5,814 nucleotides of DNA, from NCBI GenBank assembly GCA_027009095.1, contig JALVDG010000017.1:1-5814 (forward strand). The letters run 5' to 3'. Below are positions 1 to 5,296 of this stretch, one piece after another. Made by a program: the position numbers and the translations under genes. The first letter of the stretch is position 1, and every line of letters begins with the position of its first letter. The notes under the pieces are model-generated. The model saw only the letters and a program-made list of their open reading frames with translations. It searched no databases and was not told the DNA's origin. The stretch comes from Thiotrichaceae bacterium (GTDB lineage Bacteria; Pseudomonadota; Gammaproteobacteria; Thiotrichales; Thiotrichaceae).

Positions 1-2
1 GT

Positions 3-179
3 TATTATACTATTTCTGGTCGAAATGTTGTACTTCATTTGACTTATAGTCCTTATAAATCAATGATTAATGCGTTTTTCAGGGCTGACTATTTAGGGCA
101 GAGGAATAAATTGCTGTATCGGTTTTACGCTCTGATTGACAGAGTAGGAGATATGCCCTATCGAGCGATTAATTTGTGA
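3..179 (+). other. Open plus-strand frame at the left edge, possible 3' end of a convergent gene
   Basis: Reading from position 3, 58 codons are open from the edge to TGA at 177-179, with a peptide that looks protein-like (S-G-R-N-V-V-L-H-L-T-Y-S-P-Y-K early on and Y-A-L-I-D-R-V-G-D-M-P-Y-R late). I do not recognise it. The second half (93-179) lies in exact codon register opposite the end of gene E, where an open antisense frame is common by chance. The first half (3-92) has no gene opposite. If real, it would overlap gene E tail to tail by 87 bp, which is unusual. The upstream sequence is outside the window. Confidence 0.2.
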
Positions 180-635
180 AAAATTCTTATTAATTTCTGA
201 AGCATAATGACTAATTGCACGAGTATCAGTGCCTAGTTCAAGCGTTCTTTTTTCCAAGGTTTGCATATAGTTATTGATATTTTCGGTCGATGTGGCGATA
301 TTATTGACGGAAAGGCTCATTTTATGTAGATATTGAACATTATTACCCATATTTCGCATCGACATCGTAACGTCATCCATTGTTTTTCGTAGTTCTTTTA
401 CTTGGCTAGTAATGGAGTGCATGCTATTAACAGAGTGATATATTGCTTTATTTAGCATCACAAAGACAAAAAATATGACAATAGCAAGTATCGCTCCGAA
501 GCCTGTAAACGTATAGATAACGCGATTAGTGACTCGAATACTTCTAATTGCTCGGTCTTCATTTTTATGCGAGTGATTAGCTACATCGTCCATATTTTTG
601 TAGAAATCTTCTAGTTGTTCGCGAGTTAATTTCAT
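93..635 (-). CDS. Single-helix membrane protein with long coiled-coil tail (gene E, paralogue of gene D)
   Basis: I do not recognise a named family. The 180-residue protein repeats the design of gene D: a charged cytoplasmic N-terminus with R28, R31, R34 and R38 before the helix, one membrane helix at about 39-61, then about 105 residues of coiled-coil character (for example M-S-L-S-V-N-N-I-A-T-S) without proline until K171-P-I-Q-Q-F176, ending I-P-L-P. The distance from the shared N-R-V before the helix to K-P-I is 134 residues here and 137 in gene D, so the two are tandem duplicates that have diverged. The coiled coil is Asn- and Ser-rich. The gene lies 106 bp after gene D with a palindromic repeat between them and has its own AGGAA site. 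It is the last visible gene of the block; no terminator hairpin with a U-run was found in the 92 bp after its TAA. Confidence 0.72.
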   Translation of the reverse strand: MKLTREQLEDFYKNMDDVANHSHKNEDRAIRSIRVTNRVIYTFTGFGAILAIVIFFVFVMLNKAIYHSVNSMHSITSQVKELRKTMDDVTMSMRNMGNNVQYLHKMSLSVNNIATSTENINNYMQTLEKRTLELGTDTRAISHYASEINKNFSQINRSIGHISYSVNQSVKPIQQFIPLP

Positions 636-640
636 ACATA

Positions 641-645
641 TTCCT
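641..645 (-). promoter_or_regulatory. Ribosome binding site of gene E
   Basis: AGGAA on the minus strand, 5 nt before the ATG at 633-635. It shows that gene E has its own initiation signal, consistent with it being separated from gene D by 106 bp rather than coupled to it. Confidence 0.5.
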
Positions 646-672
646 AAGCAATACTTTCAATAAATCTAAACG

Positions 673-722
673 GTAGGGTGAATAAGTGTAACGCATCCGC
701 CGCAATACCTTATCCAACCTAC
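673..722. repeat. REP-like 50-bp imperfect palindrome between genes D and E
   Basis: The left arm GTAGGGTGAATAAG (673-686) and right arm CTTATCCAACCTAC (709-722) are inverted copies with 2 mismatches in 14. Further pairing inside (GTA with TAC, GC with GC, around a GC-rich centre) makes one long hairpin. The GTAGG-TGGATAAG arms and the CGCATCC centre resemble dispersed palindromes common in proteobacterial intergenic DNA, including REP/BIME units of E. coli with GGATAAGGCG and CGCATCC. It is noticeably more GC-rich than its surroundings. It fills the only long gap in the five-gene block. No second copy was seen in the window. Confidence 0.65.
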
Positions 723-741
723 AAATGATGGTTGATGAATA

Positions 742-1314
742 TTAACGCATAAAATTAAAAGGATTCATGCTGTTAAATCGTTCGATAGGTTTAGTGCCAT
801 CAGCAACATCGGCGGTTACTTGGCGAAGCACTTGATTTAGCACTAGGGTATTGTTTCCTACCCCTTGCATCGATGTTTTTAGTAAGTCCATTTTATTAGT
901 TATAACAGCAATATTTTTCGTAATCGTCGACAGGCTCTGTGTCATGCCTATTATACTATTTTCCATCCCAGAGATTGATACATTAATACTGGGCATCTCA
1001 TTCATATAGGTTTCAAAGGTGATCATAACCTGTTGTATATCTTCCATGCTGCGTTGTACATCAACGGCTTGATGGGAGATATTGTCTAAGCTGTCACTAA
1101 TGGTATTGACTTGTTGGGTTAGTATATAAGCAAGGTAAAGAATAAAAACAAGTGCGGTTGTTAATGCCAGCATAACGGCACGTATTAAGGTACGCACTCT
1201 ATTTGCGACACGCCTTTGTGTGCGACCTTGTTTTAATAAGGCTTCTTTAAGATTAACGATTGCAGTATGAAAAAGCTCGTCATCACTTAATTGGTCTATT
1301 GGCGTATTGCTCAT
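742..1314 (-). CDS. Single-helix membrane protein with long coiled-coil tail (gene D, paralogue of gene E)
   Basis: I do not recognise a named family. The 190-residue protein has about 41 cytoplasmic residues rich in Arg just before the helix (R-R-V-A-N-R-V-R), one membrane helix at about 42-66, then about 110 residues of heptad-like hydrophobic spacing rich in Ile, Met, Ser, Asn and Thr with no Pro between 109 and 175, suggesting a long helical rod. By the positive-inside rule the rod is periplasmic. The C-terminus reads G-T-K175-P-I-E-R-F180 and ends N-P-F-N-F-M-R. Gene E has the same layout and the same K-P-I-x-x-F ending. D starts 7 bp after gene C stops; the nearest AGGA is 16 nt before its ATG, too far for a good site. 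It may be a rod driven by the A/B/C complex or a structural partner. It has no chemoreceptor signalling hairpin. Confidence 0.75.
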   Translation of the reverse strand: MSNTPIDQLSDDELFHTAIVNLKEALLKQGRTQRRVANRVRTLIRAVMLALTTALVFILYLAYILTQQVNTISDSLDNISHQAVDVQRSMEDIQQVMITFETYMNEMPSINVSISGMENSIIGMTQSLSTITKNIAVITNKMDLLKTSMQGVGNNTLVLNQVLRQVTADVADGTKPIERFNSMNPFNFMR

Positions 1315-1321
1315 GTATTTT

Positions 1322-1960
1322 TTACGATGATCCTAAATAAGAGGGTAAATATTTGCACAGTGGACTAAAACTCATATCACAAATGTGTGCAGGGTTGTCG
1401 GTGTCAACAGGCTTCCAACCTGATTTTACTCCACGCGACTTTAAATACTCTCGTGCTTTACGAAAGGCTTCAAAACCACTACCTGAAATATTACTATCAC
1501 CAACTTCGTCATAGACAAAGAAATAGGCAAATTGTCTCTTAGGGTCTATTGTATTTAGTTGTTTTTTTAATTCACTATCTGCTTTTTCAAGTGTATTAAA
1601 ATGATGCCATTCTTTGCTGTCTTCAATATCTCTGGCATGAAAAACAATGCCTTTCTCATCGTCTATTTGCCCTAGTAACTGACCATAGCCTAGTGGAAAG
1701 GTGCGTTTATTAGCCGCAGCTCCTTCGGTGGCTTGCATTGCTGCATTGGCAAATAATTTATCCGTATCTAAGCGCAGTAAAGCATCATCCTTTGCGATAA
1801 TAAAGACGGGTGATAAGTCACTTTGATGTTCAATAGGAATCTCTAGTTGATAGGATTTATTGTTATCGTTAATTAATGAGATAACCGCAAAGATAATTAA
1901 AATACCCACGGAGTTAGAGATAATGTCGGTAAGGGAGTCTACGCTAATAATATTATTCAT
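1322..1960 (-). CDS. ExbD/MotB-like single-helix protein with a candidate proton-carrying Asp (gene C)
   Basis: This 212-residue protein begins with a very short N-terminus, then one helix at about 9-31: D8-S-L-T-D12-I-I-S-N-S-V-G-I-L-I-I-F. D12 (possibly D8) is placed like the essential Asp of ExbD/TolR/MotB at the cytoplasmic side of the single helix. The rest is probably periplasmic. Near the end, F-F-V-Y (147-150) is followed by G162-F-E-A-F-R-K-A-R-E171 and G181-W-K-P-V-D186, the same block as in gene B. Two cysteines, C194 and C202, in the tail could form a disulfide. The start is fixed by the GGGAGG site and the 4-bp overlap with gene B; it ends in TAA 7 bp before gene D. I infer it is the active half of an asymmetric B/C pair that moves protons through the A channel. 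The overall ExbD-like label rests on the helix pattern and context, not on strong identity. Confidence 0.65.
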   Translation of the reverse strand: MNNIISVDSLTDIISNSVGILIIFAVISLINDNNKSYQLEIPIEHQSDLSPVFIIAKDDALLRLDTDKLFANAAMQATEGAAANKRTFPLGYGQLLGQIDDEKGIVFHARDIEDSKEWHHFNTLEKADSELKKQLNTIDPKRQFAYFFVYDEVGDSNISGSGFEAFRKAREYLKSRGVKSGWKPVDTDNPAHICDMSFSPLCKYLPSYLGSS

Positions 1961-2598
1961 TGTGCCTCCCTTTGGGTTTTATCAACCGTTGGCGTACCAT
2001 CAATATTAAGTGTCCAGTTTGCATCCAGTGGTTCTAAGCCAATGCTAATACTTGCGGCATCAGAAGAGCGAGCCATGACATCACGAACTTTTCGATAGGC
2101 TTCTCCTCCTTCAGGATAGATACCAAAGAGAATAAACTCTTCATAGAGGAAGTTATGTTTGAGTGCTTCTTCGTTTATAAAGCGTATCTCTTTTAATAAG
2201 TTGACAATATCATCTACCTTTGGCTCAACAGCAAAGTCATCTAAAGGACCTTTGTAGGCTTTAACATTGTTAATAAAGCTTTCGCGCTGGGCAATAATCT
2301 GCGTTAGCTTATTACGCACTTCTTCATCTGCCACGTTTTCTTGTAATTTCTTTAGGCGTGAGACAGGAGGCACGATAATAATGCCATCAGGTAAGCTAAA
2401 CATTTGGAAGGCAACTTTATAGCCTGCCTCTAGCTCGGTGGTCATCTTAATTTTTTGAGGGCTGTGAATACTACTAAGAATATTAATAAACGATAGCACG
2501 CCCATCACGGATAAGAAGATGCTTAAAAAAGGAAATAGGCTTATTTCCAATTTATTCTCAGGCAGATAGCGGGCGCGTCGGCTTGCTCTACTTGCCAT
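1957..2598 (-). CDS. ExbD/MotB-like single-helix protein lacking the TM aspartate (gene B)
   Basis: This 213-residue protein has an Arg-rich cytoplasmic N-terminus (R4, R7, R8, R10), one membrane helix at about 20-42 and a periplasmic domain. The entry to the helix, E18-I-S-L-F-P-F-L-S-I-F-L-S, lines up with the ExbD/TolR pattern P-L-x-D-x-x-L, but the proton-carrying Asp is replaced by S26 and no acidic residue lies within the helix. The periplasmic part has a charged helical region (about 80-145), then I-L-F-G-I-Y and G165-E-A-Y-R-K-V-R-D173, ending with G187-L-E-P-L-D192. This last block matches gene C, so B and C look like distant paralogues. No OmpA-type peptidoglycan-binding motif is seen. 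The start overlaps gene A by 11 bp and the stop overlaps gene C by 4 bp, indicating a fixed partnership. I infer it is the non-protonatable half of a B/C heterodimer inside the A channel ring. Confidence 0.7.
   Translation of the reverse strand: MASRASRRARYLPENKLEISLFPFLSIFLSVMGVLSFINILSSIHSPQKIKMTTELEAGYKVAFQMFSLPDGIIIVPPVSRLKKLQENVADEEVRNKLTQIIAQRESFINNVKAYKGPLDDFAVEPKVDDIVNLLKEIRFINEEALKHNFLYEEFILFGIYPEGGEAYRKVRDVMARSSDAASISIGLEPLDANWTLNIDGTPTVDKTQREAQ
1965..1970 (-). promoter_or_regulatory. Strong ribosome binding site of gene C, inside the end of gene B
   Basis: GGGAGG lies 4 nt before the ATG of gene C and overlaps the last codons of gene B. Together with the ATGA stop/start overlap it indicates that C is translated efficiently and coupled to B, as expected for subunits needed in equal amounts. 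Confidence 0.65.
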
Positions 2599-3547
2599 TT
2601 TTGGTATCTACCGCTTCAGAGAATGTACTTTCGTATAAGTCTTCCATTGTTTCTTGTAATGCACCAATTTGTGTGCTGAGAAGTTTAATTTCATCCGCAA
2701 CTGATTGTATCGCACTGCTGTCTGTACTGGTGTTTTGAGTAAGCACACCATCCGTTGTTGTAGTTGTTGCAATAGCCTGTTTTGATGCAAATAAAGGTTT
2801 AATATCGTGATACCACATTTCATCCAGATGTATAAGATAAGACTCTTCTTGTTTCTCTAGCCAAATCATCATCATCATTAAAGGCACGCTAAGAAATAGT
2901 GCCAATAACGTGGTGTCGAAAGCAGTGGCTAGAGAGTTGGTGACTAAAGGTAAGCTTTCTTTTAGCATGGACGATACATCGGTTACAGAAGTCGTCGAAG
3001 TCATAGCATCAGAAAAGTGTGCAATACCATTACTAATTCCCCAAACAGTGCCAATAAAGCCAATAATTGGAATAGCCCACACCATAAAACGAGAAAGAGC
3101 AAAAGAGCCGCGTAAAAACTCACGTTCCTTGATACCAAAGGCTTCGTCAATATCCTCATCATTACCTTTATGATTTAAATAAAGTGTGGAGCGTGATCTG
3201 AGTAAATTGTCTTCAGGAATATTCGCTTTTTGACTAAATTCATTAATACTTTCTAGTGAAGGATTCGTTTCCTGCTGATAAAACTGTGATAGTTGTTGCG
3301 TATAAGCCTGCTCTTGAGTGAGTTTTTTTGATTTTAGCCACAGATGCAAGAAGCTAGCGGCAAAGAACCATAAAATAATGGGTGAAATTCCATTGCCAAT
3401 AAATATTTTTAACGCCCGACTCGCCTCTGCGCCAAAGATAAAAAATAAAATAAGCGCAGGAATAAGTACCAGTAATGCCGTTGTGACGATTGCTGATTTA
3501 AATGGTTGCTCAAGAGGATATAAAGTTAAAGCTTGCTGATTTTTCAT
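2588..3547 (-). CDS. MotA/TolQ/ExbB-family proton channel protein (gene A of the putative motor operon)
   Basis: This 319-residue inner-membrane protein is predicted to form the pentameric ion-channel part of a proton-driven complex. Four helices are visible at about 19-39, 54-72, 154-176 and 205-229, giving a MotA-like 4-TM layout with an 80-residue cytoplasmic loop between helices 2 and 3. Helix 3 carries the family signature G163-F-I-G-T-V-W-G-I171 after a Pro, as in ExbB. Helix 4 carries N-S-L-A-T-A-F-D-T-T-L-L-A-L (204-217), the matching pore helix; T167 and T212/T213 are candidate pore-lining threonines. The C-terminal tail has a Thr-rich linker (260-265) and a likely coiled coil (about 283-306). 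The start is the ATG at 3545-3547; no clear Shine-Dalgarno is present. Its end overlaps gene B by 11 bp, so the two are probably co-translated. It is neither TolQ nor ExbB proper, since no tolR/tolA/tolB or tonB follows. Family assignment is secure; function is unknown. Confidence 0.85.
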   Translation of the reverse strand: MKNQQALTLYPLEQPFKSAIVTTALLVLIPALILFFIFGAEASRALKIFIGNGISPIILWFFAASFLHLWLKSKKLTQEQAYTQQLSQFYQQETNPSLESINEFSQKANIPEDNLLRSRSTLYLNHKGNDEDIDEAFGIKEREFLRGSFALSRFMVWAIPIIGFIGTVWGISNGIAHFSDAMTSTTSVTDVSSMLKESLPLVTNSLATAFDTTLLALFLSVPLMMMMIWLEKQEESYLIHLDEMWYHDIKPLFASKQAIATTTTTDGVLTQNTSTDSSAIQSVADEIKLLSTQIGALQETMEDLYESTFSEAVDTKNGK

Positions 3548-3554
3548 AAATTAT

Positions 3555-3574
3555 TTTTTATTTAGTAATAAAAA
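3555..3574 (-). repeat. A/T-only 8-bp hairpin just before the start codon of gene A
   Basis: TTTTTATT and AATAAAAA are perfect inverted copies around a 4-nt loop. In the minus-strand transcript the hairpin ends 7 nt before the ATG of gene A, where no Shine-Dalgarno sequence is visible. It contains no G or C, so it would be weak as RNA. It may simply be part of an A/T-rich promoter or leader. Confidence 0.35.
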
Positions 3575-3579
3575 GCTGG

Positions 3580-3771
3580 TTGTGTATACAAATTGATAAG
3601 CCCACAAGGAGGGAGATAGTAGCAGATTTTCTGAAAACTATCTTTAATGCAGTATTACCGATTCGTTATGTTTTATTGCATGACGTAATTAAAATATTAG
3701 ATGGTAGTTACACCTTTCAAGTAGCTCAAGGAGAGAGTTACCTGAGTTTATCAAAGGGTATGGATTATTAA
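3580..3771 (+). other. Unexplained plus-strand open frame, possible small gene or gene remnant
   Basis: A 63-codon frame runs from a TTG to TAA and is open back to a TAA at 3547-3549, about 74 codons in AT-rich DNA with no gene on the other strand. It is therefore not the shadow of a known gene. It has no ATG near its 5' end. A strong AGGAGG (3608-3613) lies inside the frame but no ATG, GTG or TTG follows at a usable distance. The peptide has an amphipathic-looking middle (A-D-F-L-K-T-I-F-N-A-V-L-P-I-R-Y) and ends G-E-S-Y-L-S-L-S-K-G-M-D-Y; I do not recognise it. It faces against all surrounding genes. It may be a small gene, a decayed fragment or chance. Confidence 0.2.
3694..3720 (-). promoter_or_regulatory. 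Weak sigma-70-like promoter candidate for the five-gene block
   Basis: On the minus strand TTGAAA (3715-3720) is followed after 15 nt by TAATAT (3694-3699). With an 18-nt spacer the -10 could instead be TATTTT. The boxes are good but the spacing is not ideal. The site lies in the 227-bp gap before gene A, the natural place for a promoter, and implies a leader of about 140 nt. A/T-rich DNA gives such matches by chance, so this is only a candidate. Confidence 0.2.
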
Positions 3772-3774
3772 TCA

Positions 3775-4296
3775 CTACATTGTCGTCTCAATATTCTCAA
3801 AACGTATCATTTCAATATCCCAGTCATCTTCGTCACAATGTAATATAAGGCATGAAGGACCACCATGATTACGTGTGATACCTGCAGCACCTGGGTTAAT
3901 AATCCAAGGTGATGCTGTTGTATCAACGACTTGTTTATGTGTATGCCCATAGATAACAATGCGAGAGTCAGGGTGTGCTTCGCGCATTGCCTCATGTGAT
4001 GGTTTGTGATGACCGTGCCGATGTCCGTGTTCGATACTTATTTTGCCATTTGGCAACTCCAAAACTACCTCTTGAGGTAATGATCTGCCTGTATGACAAA
4101 AGGGATCATTATTGCCTGCAACGGCAAAAACCTTCCCTGTTTTAGGTTGCATCGATGCTAAAATATCTTCACCACAAATATCTCCGCCATGAATGGCATA
4201 ATCACAGCTTTTTAATACCTCGATAATACGATCATCTAAATGTGCGTGGGTATCGGAGATAATACCAATTGTTACGTTTTTCTCTTTTATTATCAT
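3775..4296 (-). CDS. YfcE/MJ0936-like metallophosphoesterase (calcineurin-like fold)
   Basis: This 173-residue protein is a predicted soluble phosphodiesterase that uses two metal ions. All the metal-binding blocks of the superfamily are present in order: S-D15-T-H17, H-G-G-D39, G-N62-N-D64, H90-G-H92, and the closing G-H118-T-H120, followed by I-N-P-G at 133-136. Length and block spacing match the small single-domain YfcE/MJ0936 group (PF12850 type), whose tested members cleave phosphodiester model substrates; the natural substrate is unclear. The interval H90-G-H-R-H-G-H-H has extra histidines beyond the family minimum. The ATG at 4294-4296 follows the methyltransferase stop by 33 bp. No good Shine-Dalgarno sits close to it, and AAGGA in that gap is too far away. 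The gene closes the right-hand cluster, after which 227 bp carry no convincing gene. Confidence 0.88.
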   Translation of the reverse strand: MIIKEKNVTIGIISDTHAHLDDRIIEVLKSCDYAIHGGDICGEDILASMQPKTGKVFAVAGNNDPFCHTGRSLPQEVVLELPNGKISIEHGHRHGHHKPSHEAMREAHPDSRIVIYGHTHKQVVDTTASPWIINPGAAGITRNHGGPSCLILHCDEDDWDIEMIRFENIETTM

Positions 4297-4329
4297 AAGC
4301 TTTTTTGTGATTGAGTGTGAGATCCTTAG

Positions 4330-4923
4330 CTATTTTACCGCTAAATGAATGGTGTATTTAGCACCTTGTTTGAGCTTTTTATAATTGCCAAAAATATCCT
4401 TAAGATTGCGCTTCATATACTGGCGTAAACCATTAATAGTGACCAAATAAAGGCGACCATCTGCTTTCAAGCGATTACACGCATCGTGCAACATAAGTGA
4501 CATCATTTCTTTACCTACTTTAGCAGGTACATTGGAGGCAATTAAATCAAATTGCAGGGCAGGGTCTACATGCTGAAAACCATTGCTAAGTATCGCAGAT
4601 GCATTTTTTATATGATTGATTTGTGCATTTTTATTACTGTATTCCACTGCCATAAAATCTTTATCAACCATTAGCGTTTGACCTTGTGGGGCGAGCTTTG
4701 CCAGTGTTAAGCCAATCGGTCCATAGCCACAGCCTAGATCAAAGCAATCATCATCAGGTTTTACTTTTACATGTTTAAAAAACAAGCGTGTACCATCATC
4801 AATCTCGCGTGGAGAGAAAATACCCCATGTGGTGTGATAATTCAGCGTATGCCCGCCTAGCGCTTCGCTAAATTTTAAATCTTTGCGTAATTCAGCAAGA
4901 TATTGCTTATCTAGTTGGCTCAT
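4330..4923 (-). CDS. Class I SAM-dependent methyltransferase, RsmC-like small (MTS) domain
   Basis: This is a probable cytoplasmic methyltransferase of 197 residues. A Rossmann-fold SAM site is clear: motif I is D62-L-G-C-G-Y-G-P-I-G71, followed by an acidic residue at the end of strand 2 (V-D87). The catalytic motif IV position reads S130-N-V-P-A134 where RsmC and RlmG have N-P-P-[FY], so N-x-P is kept but the second residue differs. Full-length RsmC is about 340 residues with a duplicated N-terminal half; this protein corresponds to a catalytic half only. The N-terminal lead-in (T-W-G-I-F-S-P-R-E-I-D-D-G-T) is typical of this group. The substrate is likely rRNA or another guanine-containing RNA by family analogy, but that is inference. 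Its ATG overlaps the stop of the sirB2-like gene by 4 bp and no good Shine-Dalgarno is seen, which supports translational coupling. It ends in TAG. Confidence 0.82.
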   Translation of the reverse strand: MSQLDKQYLAELRKDLKFSEALGGHTLNYHTTWGIFSPREIDDGTRLFFKHVKVKPDDDCFDLGCGYGPIGLTLAKLAPQGQTLMVDKDFMAVEYSNKNAQINHIKNASAILSNGFQHVDPALQFDLIASNVPAKVGKEMMSLMLHDACNRLKADGRLYLVTINGLRQYMKRNLKDIFGNYKKLKQGAKYTIHLAVK

Positions 4924-5285
4924 ATTAGCGGACTCAAAATACCTTTAGCAATAGCACCTGTATAGGCAAAAGCAGCGAGACCTAACAACCACAATACACT
5001 CGCTATTGGTTTAGATAAGCCAGGTTTAAGCGCGATAACACCAAAGAACACATAAACTAATGTGCCGATCATTTTAGTCAGTACCCAAGTATTGGCGAAT
5101 GACATGGTGTTAGAAGTAAATACCAAAGCCAAGCCAGTACCAAATAAAATTAACATAGTGATAGCCGCAATCGTTGTCATTGATCTCGAGTTGTGGCTTG
5201 CCAGCATCATTACACCACGAATAAAATAGACTGTCACGGAGACCAGTGCGAGAACAAAGTGGGTATTGTGCATCATATATGTCAT
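4920..5285 (-). CDS. SirB2-family four-helix inner-membrane protein
   Basis: This is a small hydrophobic protein of 121 residues with four predicted membrane helices at about 9-29, 37-58, 65-86 and 92-115. The stretch W-V-L-T-K-M-I-G-T-L-V-Y followed by G-V-I-A-L-K-P-G fits the SirB family (SirB2 of Salmonella, YchQ of E. coli), as do the length and topology. SirB was named from a Salmonella invasion-gene regulatory locus, but the biochemical role of SirB2 is not known to me. I start it at the ATG at 5283-5285, because AAGGAA at 5291-5296 lies 5 nt ahead. A TTG one codon upstream (5286-5288) would give 122 residues but leaves only 2 nt of spacing. The stop overlaps the next start as ATGA, so the methyltransferase is probably translationally coupled to it. 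Confidence 0.8.
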   Translation of the reverse strand: MTYMMHNTHFVLALVSVTVYFIRGVMMLASHNSRSMTTIAAITMLILFGTGLALVFTSNTMSFANTWVLTKMIGTLVYVFFGVIALKPGLSKPIASVLWLLGLAAFAYTGAIAKGILSPLI

Positions 5286-5290
5286 CAAAA

Positions 5291-5296
5291 TTCCTT
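5291..5296 (-). promoter_or_regulatory. Ribosome binding site of the sirB2-like gene
   Basis: AAGGAA on the minus strand, 5 nt before the ATG at 5285. It selects this ATG over the TTG one codon upstream, and over two further in-frame ATGs three and four codons downstream. Confidence 0.6.

Noticed and set aside
44..58. Terminator hairpin after gene E (TTATA / TATAA)
   Set aside because: Only 5 A/T pairs, with no U-run of note; far too weak.
93..1314. D and E as methyl-accepting chemotaxis proteins
   Set aside because: They have a membrane helix and coiled coil but are far too short, lack the conserved chemoreceptor hairpin tip, and their coiled coil is predicted to be periplasmic.
2608..3539. 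Several open frames on either strand within gene A (2608-2823, 2910-3173, 3318-3539)
   Set aside because: They lie wholly inside gene A in other frames, have no recognisable motifs, and gene A has clear family motifs throughout this interval.
93..3547. Zorya-type anti-phage defence (ZorA/ZorB-like motor genes)
   Set aside because: Gene A is a MotA-superfamily protein, but it lacks the very long ZorA tail. B and C show no OmpA-type peptidoglycan-binding motif, and no ZorC, ZorD helicase or ZorE nuclease is in the window. A defence role is not excluded but is not supported.
3724..3746. Terminator hairpin after the phosphoesterase gene (CTCA-GG / CCTGAG around a 9-nt loop)
   Set aside because: The stem is 6 bp with a bulge and has no U-run after it on the minus strand.
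3807..3995. Open minus-strand frame inside the phosphoesterase gene
   Set aside because: It overlaps the conserved HGH and GHTH region of the phosphoesterase in another frame and has no motif of its own.
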